From positions 1,550,001 through 1,614,000 of the forward strand of contig NZ_CP095187.1 in assembly GCF_022965755.1 (NCBI RefSeq): a DNA stretch of 64,000 bases, read 5' to 3'. Shown piece after piece: positions 25,146 through 33,625 of this stretch; within the stretch, counting starts at the first letter, position 1; the number at the start of each line of letters is the position of its first letter. This stretch comes from Pseudoxanthomonas sp. F37 (lineage in GTDB: Bacteria; Pseudomonadota; Gammaproteobacteria; Xanthomonadales; Xanthomonadaceae). The notes below the pieces were generated by a model. That model had not been told where the DNA came from, did no database searches, and saw only the letters and a program-made list of their open reading frames with translations. The position numbers were made by a program, and so were the translations under genes.

Positions 25146-25177
25146 CGCGGGGAGGGGCGGGCCGCCCGCTCCCCGCG
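25146..25177. terminator. Strong GC-rich palindrome, possible terminator
   Basis: CGCGGGGAG and CTCCCCGCG flank an inner GGGCGGGCCGCCCG, giving a nearly continuous 32-bp palindrome 8 bp beyond the outer-membrane transporter stop (25185, minus strand). No T-run follows on either strand, so Rho-independent termination is not certain. It marks the left edge of the catabolic island. Confidence 0.5.
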
Positions 25178-25184
25178 ATCGATC

Positions 25185-26075
25185 CTAGAACTTGGTGGCG
25201 AAGTTGACCCAGACCGCGTCACCTTGGGCCCGGTTCTCCGAAAAAACGTCGTGCTGCCACGACGCACTGAACTGCATGCCCGGATTGACGGAATAGGTCA
25301 GCGACGGACCGATGGCAAAACCTTTGCCGCGGTGCCCGTCGGCCGCAACCGCCGTGCCGTCGTCGTCCTCCAACTGCTCGAGATAGTAGCCCACGGCGCC
25401 GATGCGCCACTTGTCGACGTTCCAGCCCACCGCATAATCCAGCACGAATTCCGTACCGGAGGTGTAGTCGGTTTCGGTGTTTTTCGAGTTGAAGATCAGG
25501 CGTGCCGTGGTGGCGACCTCGAGACCCTGCGGATCCGAATAGTGGTAGCCGACGGTCGGCTGAACGGACCAGTGGTGGGTGCCGATATTGGCGATGTCGG
25601 AGACCTCGTACTTGCCGGTGGGCAATGCCACGTCCAGACCCACCACGAACGAATTCTTGCGATCCGGGTGCCAGGCCAGTCCCACGGAGGTGGTGATGTC
25701 GGCGAGGCCGAGCGCGGTGTCCTCGCCGAATGGCAGCGACGTGTCGACATGGACGACCGGAACGACGAGCTGCCCCCATACCTGGGCGCTGCCGATTCTG
25801 GTGTCGCTGACGTAGAGGAAGCGCAAGGTTTCCGCCAGCGCCTTGACCTCGAAGTCGATCGGCACCTTGTCGCCGTTCGAGTCGTTGGTCCGGTCGGCGG
25901 TGAAATAGTTAGTCTGGGAAAGAAAATAGAGACCAGGGTAGGGTGGCATGCTCGCCGCGTAGAATTGCGGTGAACCCGGCGAATACTGCGTGTTGCCGTT
26001 CTCGGCGGCCTGCGCCTGACAGAGCGTTGTTGCCGATAGCGCAGCGGCAAGCCCGAACTTTCTGAATTTCATCAT
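25185..26075 (-). CDS. SphA/MetA-type outer-membrane transporter of aromatic catabolism
   Basis: The 296-residue protein has a signal peptide (MMKFRKFGLAAALSATTL, cleavage near AQA) and a beta-rich mature chain ending in Phe (WVNFATKF). Segments such as GLADITTSVGLAWHP and GLDVALPTGKY fit the phenol meta-degradation (SphA-like) outer-membrane family, linked to uptake of hydrophobic aromatics. The start has GAGGAGGATGA upstream. It lies behind the LysR gene on the same strand, at the edge of the catabolic island, and is probably its uptake porin (inference). Confidence 0.8.
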   Translation of the reverse strand: MMKFRKFGLAAALSATTLCQAQAAENGNTQYSPGSPQFYAASMPPYPGLYFLSQTNYFTADRTNDSNGDKVPIDFEVKALAETLRFLYVSDTRIGSAQVWGQLVVPVVHVDTSLPFGEDTALGLADITTSVGLAWHPDRKNSFVVGLDVALPTGKYEVSDIANIGTHHWSVQPTVGYHYSDPQGLEVATTARLIFNSKNTETDYTSGTEFVLDYAVGWNVDKWRIGAVGYYLEQLEDDDGTAVAADGHRGKGFAIGPSLTYSVNPGMQFSASWQHDVFSENRAQGDAVWVNFATKF

Positions 26076-26352
26076 TCATCCTCCTCACATGAACAACGAC
26101 GACGATGTTCGAGAGAAGGAATTCCGGGTCGCAGACGCGTGCACGACATCATCCTCGCGGTCTGCGAGTCTGGTCATCCCGATTGTCTGCTGCCCCTCCC
26201 TCTCGGCGGCCACCTCGCCACCGGTGCATCGCGATCTCCCAGGGAAACCCGATGCCACCCGGCATCCGAAATATGCCGGCGCTTGGCGGATGTAAAATGG
26301 TCATTGGCAATACGAGCTATTTGCAGGAAAAATAGCCGGTACGGATCATTCG

Positions 26353-27294
26353 TCACCTCACATGATCCATGCCCTCGGCCGCGCGATCCTCAGCAATCAC
26401 GCGGACCGTCTCGTGGAGCTGCTCGCGTATCCACGAGAGGGCCGGATCGCGTGTCCGGTAGCTGTGCCACTGCAGCGATTGCTGCAGCGCGGGCAACGGA
26501 AACGGTGGCTCCACGATCCTGACGCCGCCGAGTTTCGACAGTACCTGCGCCAGGCTCCGTTGCACCAGACCGATTCTTCGGCTTCCACGCACGAGCAGCG
26601 GTAGCGACGCGAAGAAGAAGGTGGTCACCTCGATCCTGAGCTTGATGCCCAAGCCATTGAAAGCGCGCTGGGCGAAGCTCTCGCCGCCATTGGGCGGTTG
26701 CATCACGATATGGCCGGCGGAAAGGAAGTCGGCCTGCGACATCACGCCCGTGGAAAACGGCCCGTCCGCATCGACGACGCAGCAGAGCCTGTCTTCGAGC
26801 AGCGTTTCCATCGGATGATGGGTGGAGCAGAAGAGGGTGGGCGCGATCAACAGGTCGGCCTCGCCACGTTCCAGCAGGAGGTGCGGATAGTTCTGCTGCG
26901 GCTTGAATTCGATCTGGATGCCGGGCGCCCGTTCCTGCAGACGCTGGAGAAACGCCGGCATGATGGTCAGGACGGTGTAGTCCGACACGATGAAGCTGAA
27001 GCTCCGGCTCGAGTCCTCAGGAGCGAACGACGGGGTTGAAACGACCGCGGCCTCGATCCGGACGATGATGTCGCGCACCGGCTGTTCGAGCGATGCGGCC
27101 AGTGGCGACAATTCCATGGATCGCCCGACCTGGATGAGCAGCGGATCGTCGAAATAGTCCCGCAGTCGTCCGAGCGCATTGCTCATCGCCGACTGGGTGA
27201 TGAACATCTGCTCGGCCGCACGGCTGACATTGCGGACACGGATCAGCGTATCGAGCGCCGCCAGCAGGTTCAGATCAAGGTTCTTGAAACGCAT
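26353..27294 (-). CDS. LysR family transcriptional regulator of the catabolic island
   Basis: The 313-residue protein has a LysR winged helix at residues 1-65 (MRFKNLDLNLLAALDTLIRV, then SRAAEQMFITQSAMSNALGR). The effector domain follows, ending near residue 300. The N-terminus, with LNLLAALDTL and SAMSNALGRLR, resembles the NodD/NahR-like subgroup that responds to aromatic compounds. It is divergent from the operon at 27483 with a 188-bp gap holding a palindrome (27309-27327), a classic LysR arrangement. It likely activates the operon in response to its substrate. Confidence 0.9.
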   Translation of the reverse strand: MRFKNLDLNLLAALDTLIRVRNVSRAAEQMFITQSAMSNALGRLRDYFDDPLLIQVGRSMELSPLAASLEQPVRDIIVRIEAAVVSTPSFAPEDSSRSFSFIVSDYTVLTIMPAFLQRLQERAPGIQIEFKPQQNYPHLLLERGEADLLIAPTLFCSTHHPMETLLEDRLCCVVDADGPFSTGVMSQADFLSAGHIVMQPPNGGESFAQRAFNGLGIKLRIEVTTFFFASLPLLVRGSRRIGLVQRSLAQVLSKLGGVRIVEPPFPLPALQQSLQWHSYRTRDPALSWIREQLHETVRVIAEDRAAEGMDHVR

Positions 27295-27308
27295 GAGTTT
27301 CCTCCCGG

Positions 27309-27327
27309 ATATTCATGACGTGAATAT
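27309..27327. promoter_or_regulatory. Candidate LysR operator palindrome
   Basis: ATATTCATGACGTGAATAT is a perfect 7-bp inverted repeat around a 5-bp centre and fits the T-N11-A LysR consensus. It lies 15 bp upstream of the LysR start (27294) and 156 bp before the first operon gene, a typical position for autoregulation and divergent activation. The surrounding DNA is AT-rich compared with the window. Confidence 0.55.
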
Positions 27328-27482
27328 TAATCATTCATCAAAGCAATTTTGTAAACAGGTCGATCTTCGTTGAGTCTTGTCCTCGGGAGGAAGTGATGTC
27401 GTGTGGCCGGTCGAGCCACGCCATCGCTCGGCTGTCCTCCCGGTGAAATTCGCGCCGCCCGCGGCGGCCTGGAGGAGACCCG

Positions 27483-28655
27483 ATGTTCAAATACTTCCCG
27501 AGCAACTACGTCTGGAACCTGTCGGTCGATCTGTCGATCGAGATGGGCGCCCGGATGGGAGAGATCGAGGAAATGTGCGCCCCGCTGCAGGACGCGGCCA
27601 AGGCGCCGGATGCGGCCGGAACCCAGGCCTTCCGCGAAACCTGGGTCAGGATGGCGGACAAGCTGGTATCGCTTGCCGACGAAGACGAAGCCAGGGGTCG
27701 GCTGATTTCGGCCGGCGACAAGCTGATCCGTGCCGCCAACTACATGCTGACCGCCGAGCGCCTGCTGGCGCATGGTTCGGAGGGGCGCGTGGCGCTTTAC
27801 CAGCGCTTTCTCGCCACCTTCGAGAGAGGTCTGGTGCTTTCCGGCTCGCCCTGCCGCCGGGTGCAGATCCCTTACGAGGGAACGCATCTTTCGGCGCTCC
27901 ATGTGCCCGCAGAAGGTGTCGAGGGACCCGCGCCGCTGCTGGTCCAGGTCAACGGTCTGGACAGCACCAAGGAGATGAAGTTTCTCGTCGGCCTGCCGGG
28001 CTGGCTGGCCAAGCGCGGCGTGGCCTCGCTGATCGTCGACCAGCCGGGCACCGGCGAAGCGCTCCGCCTGCAGGGGCTCACCGCCCGCTTCGACAGCGAG
28101 CACTGGGCCAGCCGCGTCGTCGACTGGCTGGAGGGCCGGCCGGAGGTCGATCCCAGCCGCATCGGCATGGAGGGCGTGTCGCTGGGCGGCTACTACTGTC
28201 CGCGCGCGGTCGCCTTCGAGCCGCGGTTCGCCTGCGGCGTCGTCTGGGGTGCCAACCACGACTGGCGCGACGTGCAGAAGAAGCGCCTCGCCCGCGAGGG
28301 CAATTTCCCGGTCCCCCACTACTGGAGCCATGTCATGTGGGTCTGGGGCGCCCAGGACATGGACGAGTTCATGCGGATTGCTGAAAACGTCCATCTGGAC
28401 GGCATCCTCGACCGGATCCGCGTGCCCTTCCTGGTGACCCATGGCGAGAAGGACAGCCAGATCCCCCTGCAGTGGGCGCATGCCACCTACGACCAGCTGG
28501 TCAACAGCCCGAGGCGCGAACTGAAGATCTTCGATGCGCGCACCGGCGGCGTGCAGCATTCGAGCTTCGACAATTCCGCCAATGCCGGCGCCTACATCGC
28601 CGACTGGGTCGCGGAAACCCTGGGCGGACGCACGGTCGCGGAGCAAGCAGCATGA
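27483..28655 (+). CDS. Alpha/beta hydrolase, C-C bond hydrolase-like
   Basis: The 390-residue protein has an all-helical N-terminal cap (about residues 1-120) followed by an alpha/beta-hydrolase core. The nucleophile Ser233 lies in GVSLGGYY, Asp324 in GEKDSQIP and His359 in VQHSSF. Length, layout and triad spacing resemble 2,6-dihydroxypseudooxynicotine hydrolase, a C-C hydrolase of nicotine breakdown, and its FrsA-like relatives. The start has GGAGGAGACCCG upstream. It is the first gene of the operon and overlaps the next by ATGA. It probably cleaves a C-C bond of a ring-derived diketone (inference). Confidence 0.8.
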   Translation: MFKYFPSNYVWNLSVDLSIEMGARMGEIEEMCAPLQDAAKAPDAAGTQAFRETWVRMADKLVSLADEDEARGRLISAGDKLIRAANYMLTAERLLAHGSEGRVALYQRFLATFERGLVLSGSPCRRVQIPYEGTHLSALHVPAEGVEGPAPLLVQVNGLDSTKEMKFLVGLPGWLAKRGVASLIVDQPGTGEALRLQGLTARFDSEHWASRVVDWLEGRPEVDPSRIGMEGVSLGGYYCPRAVAFEPRFACGVVWGANHDWRDVQKKRLAREGNFPVPHYWSHVMWVWGAQDMDEFMRIAENVHLDGILDRIRVPFLVTHGEKDSQIPLQWAHATYDQLVNSPRRELKIFDARTGGVQHSSFDNSANAGAYIADWVAETLGGRTVAEQAA

Positions 28656-29314
28656 CGATCAAGACCATGATCTGCGGTCGGCGCCGTCCCGGGCAGACGC
28701 TGGGCGAACACCGTGCCCACATGAAGGACCATCACGGCAGGCTGGTGCTGGACTATGTCGCCCGCGAGCCGTCCCAGGCGCCGCGCCGCTACGTCCAGAA
28801 CCATGTCTTCGACGGCATCTATTTCGGCGGGGACAGGCAGCCCAAGGCCCTCTCGCTCGGCCTGGATTTCGTCACCGAGGTCTGGTTCCCGGACATGGCG
28901 GCGGCGAAATCCTCGCGCGAGACGCCCTTTTATCTCGAGCAACTGCAGCCGGACGAGCCCAGGATGGTGGATGCCTCCTGCGTCTTCGGCCTGCCGGTCA
29001 CCGAAGAGACGATCCTGCCACCGGGCGTGCGGGACGGCGCCGTGAAAGTCTTCCTGTTCTGGTTCAACCATGCACCGGACGCCAAGACAGTGCCCGATGC
29101 CGCCAATGGCGCGGATTTCGGCCTCTTCGGTCAGTGTCGGAACCTGCCGCTGTTTCCGGGGCCGGTCCAGGCCGTCGACGAATTCTGGCTGCCGGACGAG
29201 GTCGCCGGGCTTGCCTTCGCGCAGGCCTGCCGCGACGCCGCACCGTCGCTCGCTCCCGCCGATACGCGCTACTGCCTGGCGATCGCCCGCGAACATGTTC
29301 TCCACGCAGGCTGA
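28652..29314 (+). CDS. EthD domain-containing protein
   Basis: The 220-residue protein starts with MTIKTMICGRRRPGQTLGEH and RAHMKDHHGRLV, the EthD-type dimeric alpha/beta-barrel (ferredoxin-like) signature. A second, similar half (KVFLFWFNHAPDAK) suggests a tandem duplication. EthD-like proteins accompany many aromatic and ether degradation clusters and may act as small isomerases, decarboxylases or oxygenase helpers. The ATGA overlap with the hydrolase indicates translational coupling. The exact role is unknown. Confidence 0.75.
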   Translation: MTIKTMICGRRRPGQTLGEHRAHMKDHHGRLVLDYVAREPSQAPRRYVQNHVFDGIYFGGDRQPKALSLGLDFVTEVWFPDMAAAKSSRETPFYLEQLQPDEPRMVDASCVFGLPVTEETILPPGVRDGAVKVFLFWFNHAPDAKTVPDAANGADFGLFGQCRNLPLFPGPVQAVDEFWLPDEVAGLAFAQACRDAAPSLAPADTRYCLAIAREHVLHAG

Positions 29315-29344
29315 TCGAGACATCGGAACAGAAAGGAATATCCC

Positions 29345-30292
29345 ATGAACATCATCGGGCCTGATTATCTGGTCTTCGGCGTCGACGATGTCGCCGCCTG
29401 TTGTGAATACCTGGCGGCCTTCGGCCTGAAGCCGATGGACGTGACCGCTGCCGGCGGCCTGTTCGAGGCGCTGGACGGCACGGGCATCATCATCCGCCAC
29501 ACGTCCGATCCTTCGCTGCCTGCACCGTTGCCGACGTCGAACAGGCTGCGCCAGCAGGTCTATGGCGTGCGCTGCGCCGAAGATCTGGACGCGATCGAAG
29601 CGGAGCTTTCCAGGGACCGCCGGGTGGTACGCCTGTCCGACGGCTCGATCGAGCTGAAGGACGACCATGGCTTCGAGCTGAAGTTCCAGGTCACGATCCG
29701 CCGCGAACTCGTCATGCCCGCGGAAAAGATCAATGCGCCGGGCGCGCCGGCGCAACGCAAGCCGAACGAAATCGGCGTCTGGGAAGACATGCCGGCGCTG
29801 CCGCGCACGCTCAGCCATGTCGTGCTGTTCGTTCCCGATACCGACATCGCCGCCCGGTTCTATTGCGACCGCCTCGGCTTCGTGATCACCGACACGCTGA
29901 CCGGGGCCGGGCCCTTCCTGCGCTCGAAAGCGAACGACGACCACCACACGCTCTTCTTCATCCGCACGCCCGAATACATGAAGGGGTGCGAGCACCTGGC
30001 CTTCCACATGGGGGGTCCGACCGAGCTGATGGTGGCGGGAACGCGCTTCGTGAAGAAGGGCTATCAGAGTTTCTGGGGCCCCGGCCGGCACAAGTTCGGA
30101 TCCAACTGGTTCTGGTACTTCAACAGTCCGCTCGGCTGCCATTTCGAATATGACGCCGACATGGACAAGCACGACGACAGCTGGATCGCGCGCGAAGCGC
30201 CGATGGGCGCCGAGGCCTCGCAGATCGTGCTGTTCGAGATGCGCGAGAAGTGGGCCCCCACCGGAGGTCCGCCGCCCGGCGCGAAGGGTTGA
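29345..30292 (+). CDS. Type I extradiol dioxygenase-like VOC protein
   Basis: The 315-residue two-domain VOC protein has the size and layout of catechol-type extradiol dioxygenases. Candidate iron ligands are His158 (LSHVVLFVPD), His217 (CEHLAFHMG) and Glu268 (CHFEYDAD). The N-terminal VOC domain (about 1-125) lacks the ligands, as usual. Extradiol enzymes open a dihydroxylated ring next to the two hydroxyls with Fe(II) and O2. AGAAAGGAATATCCC precedes the start. It fits the monooxygenase and C-C hydrolase of the same operon. Confidence 0.82.
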   Translation: MNIIGPDYLVFGVDDVAACCEYLAAFGLKPMDVTAAGGLFEALDGTGIIIRHTSDPSLPAPLPTSNRLRQQVYGVRCAEDLDAIEAELSRDRRVVRLSDGSIELKDDHGFELKFQVTIRRELVMPAEKINAPGAPAQRKPNEIGVWEDMPALPRTLSHVVLFVPDTDIAARFYCDRLGFVITDTLTGAGPFLRSKANDDHHTLFFIRTPEYMKGCEHLAFHMGGPTELMVAGTRFVKKGYQSFWGPGRHKFGSNWFWYFNSPLGCHFEYDADMDKHDDSWIAREAPMGAEASQIVLFEMREKWAPTGGPPPGAKG

Positions 30293-30295
30293 CCC

Positions 30296-30673
30296 ATGCA
30301 GAGCGCCACGCGAAAACTCCACTACGTATGCCGGTCCGACGAGATCGGCGAGGCCGAGGCGAAAGGCTTCGGCCCCTTCGACGGAGCGCGCCGCAAGATC
30401 GTCCTGATCCGGCGCCGGGGCGTTCTGCACGCCTGGCTCGATGCCTGCCCGCACTATGCCGCCGGCACGCCGATGGCCTGGAAGACCGATGCCTACCTGA
30501 ATGGCGAAAAGACCCATCTGACCTGCCACTCGCATGGCGCGCTGTTCGAAATCGATACCGGCCAATGCGTTCTTGGGCCCTGCCTGGGACAGAAGCTGAC
30601 AGCCGTGGATATTGCCGTGAGCGACGAAGGAGAGGTGTTCGTCGCCGCGCCCGCAGAGGAGGAGACCCCATGA
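30296..30673 (+). CDS. Rieske [2Fe-2S] ferredoxin-like protein
   Basis: The 125-residue protein consists of one Rieske domain. The cluster ligands are Cys51/His53 (CPHYAAG) and Cys77/His80 (TCHSHGALF). The interval His53 to Cys77 holds 23 residues, longer than the common 15-17. Rieske ferredoxins pass electrons to ring-hydroxylating oxygenases, but no oxygenase alpha subunit or reductase is encoded here. It starts 3 bp after the dioxygenase and overlaps the monooxygenase start by ATGA, so it may serve that flavoenzyme or an oxygenase elsewhere. Confidence 0.88.
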   Translation: MQSATRKLHYVCRSDEIGEAEAKGFGPFDGARRKIVLIRRRGVLHAWLDACPHYAAGTPMAWKTDAYLNGEKTHLTCHSHGALFEIDTGQCVLGPCLGQKLTAVDIAVSDEGEVFVAAPAEEETP

Positions 30674-31797
30674 ATTCCAGTATCAAAGTGCTTGTCATCG
30701 GCGGCGGCTTCGCCGGCATGACCGCGGCGCTGCAACTGTCCCGCCAGGGCTTCGCGGTGGATCTGGTCGAGATCGACGCAGGGTGGCGCTCCTATGGCGC
30801 CGGCATCAGCCTGCACGGCTCGACGCTGCGGGTGCTGCGGGACCTTGGCCTGATCGACCGGTTCTTCGAGGAAGGCTTCGTCAGCGACGGCGTGCAGATG
30901 CGCGGGCCGGACGACGCCGTGCTGGTCACGCTGCCGACCCCGCGCGTGGCCGGCCCCGACATCCCCGGCGGGGGCGGCATCATGCGTCCGGCGCTCGCCA
31001 GGATATTTTCCGAAGCCGTGCGCTCTTCCGCCACCCGGGTTCGCCTGGGCCTCACCTTCACCGACATTGTGCAGGGCGAGGACGGCGTGCGCGTCACCTT
31101 GAGCGACGGCAGTGCGGATACCTACGATCTCGTCGTCGGTGCGGACGGCCTGTATTCCGCCGTCCGCGCCAAGATCTTTCCCGAAGCGCCCAAACCCCGC
31201 TTCATCGGCCAGTCGGTCTGGCGCGCCGTGCTGCCAAGGCCGGAGGGCATCGACACCGTCGCCATGTGGATGGGCCCGAAGCTCAAGGTCGGCTTGAACG
31301 GCGTCAACCAGGACCAGGCCTACCTGTTCCTGACCGAAGACCGCCCCACCAACGACTTCGTTCCGCCGGAGGTGCTGGTGGAGACCTTGCGGGGCCTGCT
31401 GGAGCGCTTTCCCTCGCCGATCATCCGCAGGATCGCGTCTGAGCTGTCCTACGAACATCAGATCATCTACCGCCCGCTCCAGCAGATGCTGTTGCCCAGG
31501 CCCTGGTTCAAGGGCCGCGTGGTGCTGATCGGCGATGCCGTGCATGCCACGACACCGCACCTGGCGGCCGGCGCCTGCATCGGCATCGAGGACGCCATGG
31601 TGCTGGCCGAAGAACTGGGACGAGGCAGCGATGTCGGTGCCGCGCTTGCCGCATTCGAAGCAAGACGCTGGGAGCGCTGTCGGATGGTGGTCGAGAATTC
31701 CGGCCAACTGGCCGACATCGAGATCCATGGCGGCAGCCGCGAGGCGCATGCCGCGATCATGCAGGCGTCCATGAAAACGCTGGCGGAAGCCATCTGA
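30670..31797 (+). CDS. FAD-dependent aromatic monooxygenase
   Basis: The 375-residue class A flavoprotein monooxygenase has the GxGxxG motif in VLVIGGGFAGMTAA near residue 10, the DG motif in VVGADGLYSAVR, and the GD motif in VLIGDAVHATTPHLAAGA. Enzymes of this type hydroxylate phenolic or salicylate-like rings with NAD(P)H and O2. It overlaps the Rieske gene by ATGA. It would supply a dihydroxylated ring to the extradiol-type enzyme (inference). Confidence 0.9.
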   Translation: MNSSIKVLVIGGGFAGMTAALQLSRQGFAVDLVEIDAGWRSYGAGISLHGSTLRVLRDLGLIDRFFEEGFVSDGVQMRGPDDAVLVTLPTPRVAGPDIPGGGGIMRPALARIFSEAVRSSATRVRLGLTFTDIVQGEDGVRVTLSDGSADTYDLVVGADGLYSAVRAKIFPEAPKPRFIGQSVWRAVLPRPEGIDTVAMWMGPKLKVGLNGVNQDQAYLFLTEDRPTNDFVPPEVLVETLRGLLERFPSPIIRRIASELSYEHQIIYRPLQQMLLPRPWFKGRVVLIGDAVHATTPHLAAGACIGIEDAMVLAEELGRGSDVGAALAAFEARRWERCRMVVENSGQLADIEIHGGSREAHAAIMQASMKTLAEAI

Positions 31798-31872
31798 AAA
31801 AAGTCGTGGTGGTGCGGCGGTTCGGGAGACCGCGCACCGATGGCCGCCGTCCCATCTGCTGGAGGAACGCGA

Positions 31873-32991
31873 ATGTCAGGACAAAAATTCGGAGTGGCCG
31901 GGGTCGCCGCCCTCGTCATCGGCCATTTCTCGGGGATGCTGGATCTCATCGCGTTGCCCGTCTGGATCGGCGCGCTGGTCGAGCGTTACGGCTTCAGTCC
32001 GCAGCAGGCAGGCGCGCTGGCGACCCTGTTCCTGGTCGGCGCGGTACTCGCAAGTGCCCTGGTCGCCCCGCGCTTCGACAGGATGAACCAGCGAGTGGCC
32101 GCGACCCTGGGCTTCGGCACGGCCGCGGCGGCCTTCCTGCTCGCGTCCACACGGGCCGGCTTCATGCCGCTCGCCCTGCTGCACATCGTCGCGGGCCTGT
32201 CGGTCGGCGTCGCGCTGTCCATGGTGCACGGGACGATGGGACACGCCGCCAACCCGCATCGCCTGTACGCGCTGGCCGGTATCACGCTCGGCTTGCTTGC
32301 CATCATTCTGCTTGCCGTCATCCCTCGGTTGCTGATCGCCCAGGGCGGCCCGGTCCTGTTCCAGGTTTTCGCCGGGATCATGGCGGTCGCCACCCTCAGT
32401 TCCGCGCTGCTGTTCCGCAACCCCATGCGCGGTGTCGAACACCAAAGGTGGCCCTTCAGCCGTGCGACCTGGCTGACCATCTTCGGCATCAGCATCATGA
32501 CCTTCAACCAGGCGATGGTGTTTTCCTTCGTCGAAGTCATCGGCAAGGCACGTGGCTTCTCGTCCGATAGCGTTCTCGCGGTGCTGATCGCGCTGGGTTT
32601 CGTCAACTTCATCCTGCCGTCGCCGTTGGCGGCCATCCTGCAGACGCGCGTCTCGGCGACGCGGGTCACCCAGATCGGGCCTGCGGTTCAGGCCGTTCTC
32701 GCGGTCATCGTCACGTCGACGACGGTATTCAACCTGTGGGCGCCCGCCGCGGCGGTTTTCGTCTCCATCCAGATCTTCACCCACACGTTCGCCTTCGGGC
32801 GACTGGCGAAGCTCGATCCGACCGGGCGCGCGCTTGCCGCCACGCCGGCCACGCTGATGGTCGGCGCGGCACTGGGGCCGATCGTCGGCGGCGCGCTCGG
32901 CCAGAACCTCGGCTATCCGGCGCTCGGCGTCGCCGCCGTCGTCGTGAGCATCATCTCCATCGGCTTCTTCACCAAGGCGAAAAGCGCATGA
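31873..32991 (+). CDS. MFS transporter
   Basis: The 372-residue protein has about twelve hydrophobic helices and is a major facilitator superfamily member, probably an importer of the pathway substrate in the inner membrane. The start at 31873 has GGAGGAACGC upstream; an in-frame ATG 33 bp earlier lacks a site. It follows the monooxygenase by 75 bp, and its stop overlaps the cupin start by ATGA. Substrate identity cannot be read from the sequence. Confidence 0.87.
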   Translation: MSGQKFGVAGVAALVIGHFSGMLDLIALPVWIGALVERYGFSPQQAGALATLFLVGAVLASALVAPRFDRMNQRVAATLGFGTAAAAFLLASTRAGFMPLALLHIVAGLSVGVALSMVHGTMGHAANPHRLYALAGITLGLLAIILLAVIPRLLIAQGGPVLFQVFAGIMAVATLSSALLFRNPMRGVEHQRWPFSRATWLTIFGISIMTFNQAMVFSFVEVIGKARGFSSDSVLAVLIALGFVNFILPSPLAAILQTRVSATRVTQIGPAVQAVLAVIVTSTTVFNLWAPAAAVFVSIQIFTHTFAFGRLAKLDPTGRALAATPATLMVGAALGPIVGGALGQNLGYPALGVAAVVVSIISIGFFTKAKSA

Positions 32992-33572
32992 CCCACTTCC
33001 TTGCCCCCATTACCCGCGTCGTGACCGGACACAGCCAGGACGGGCGCTCCCTTCTCACCCAGGTCGGACCGCTGCCGACCGTCGTGGAGCTCACCGCCAT
33101 TCCGGGCACCGTATTCCATGAGGTCTGGTCCACGGCGGAAAGCCCCGCGCGCGTGGCCAACGAAGACGACCCGACGCTGGGCCCGCTGCTGCTGCCGCCG
33201 CCGCCCGGCGGCACCCGCATCCGTTTCGTCGACATTCCGCCGGACACCGAGGAGTTCCTGACGTCGGGGGCCGGGCGGATGGGCGAGATGTTCGAGCAGA
33301 TCGGCGACAAGGGCGCCTCGACGGTCAAGGAGAACTCACCGCATCCGCTGATGCACCGGACCGAGTCCATCGACTACGGCATCGTCATCGAGGGCGAAAT
33401 CACCCTGGTGCTGGATGATGGCGAGGTCCCCCTGAAGACCGGTGCCGTGGTCATCCAGCGCGGCACCAACCATGCCTGGGCCAACCGCTCCGGCAGGATG
33501 TGCCGAATGCTCTTCGTGCTCGTCTCCGGCGCTTACGAGCCCGCGCTCGCCGCGAGCCTCGCCGAGCGATGA
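32988..33572 (+). CDS. Cupin domain protein
   Basis: The 194-residue protein has a C-terminal cupin. His123 and Glu126 (PLMHRTESIDYGIVIEGE) and His162 (GTNHAWANRSG) are candidate metal ligands. It is shorter than gentisate dioxygenase (two cupins, about 340 residues), so it is not that enzyme; a small cupin isomerase or dioxygenase accessory is possible. The ATGA overlap with the MFS gene shows co-translation. Confidence 0.82.
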   Translation: MTHFLAPITRVVTGHSQDGRSLLTQVGPLPTVVELTAIPGTVFHEVWSTAESPARVANEDDPTLGPLLLPPPPGGTRIRFVDIPPDTEEFLTSGAGRMGEMFEQIGDKGASTVKENSPHPLMHRTESIDYGIVIEGEITLVLDDGEVPLKTGAVVIQRGTNHAWANRSGRMCRMLFVLVSGAYEPALAASLAER

Positions 33573-33625
33573 AGCGCAATGCCCCGAAGGCCTAACCGGC
33601 CTCGAATGGAACCAAAGAGATCCCC

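Noticed and set aside
32988-33572. Gentisate 1,2-dioxygenase
   Set aside because: The protein has one cupin and 194 residues, whereas gentisate dioxygenase has two cupins and about 340 residues.
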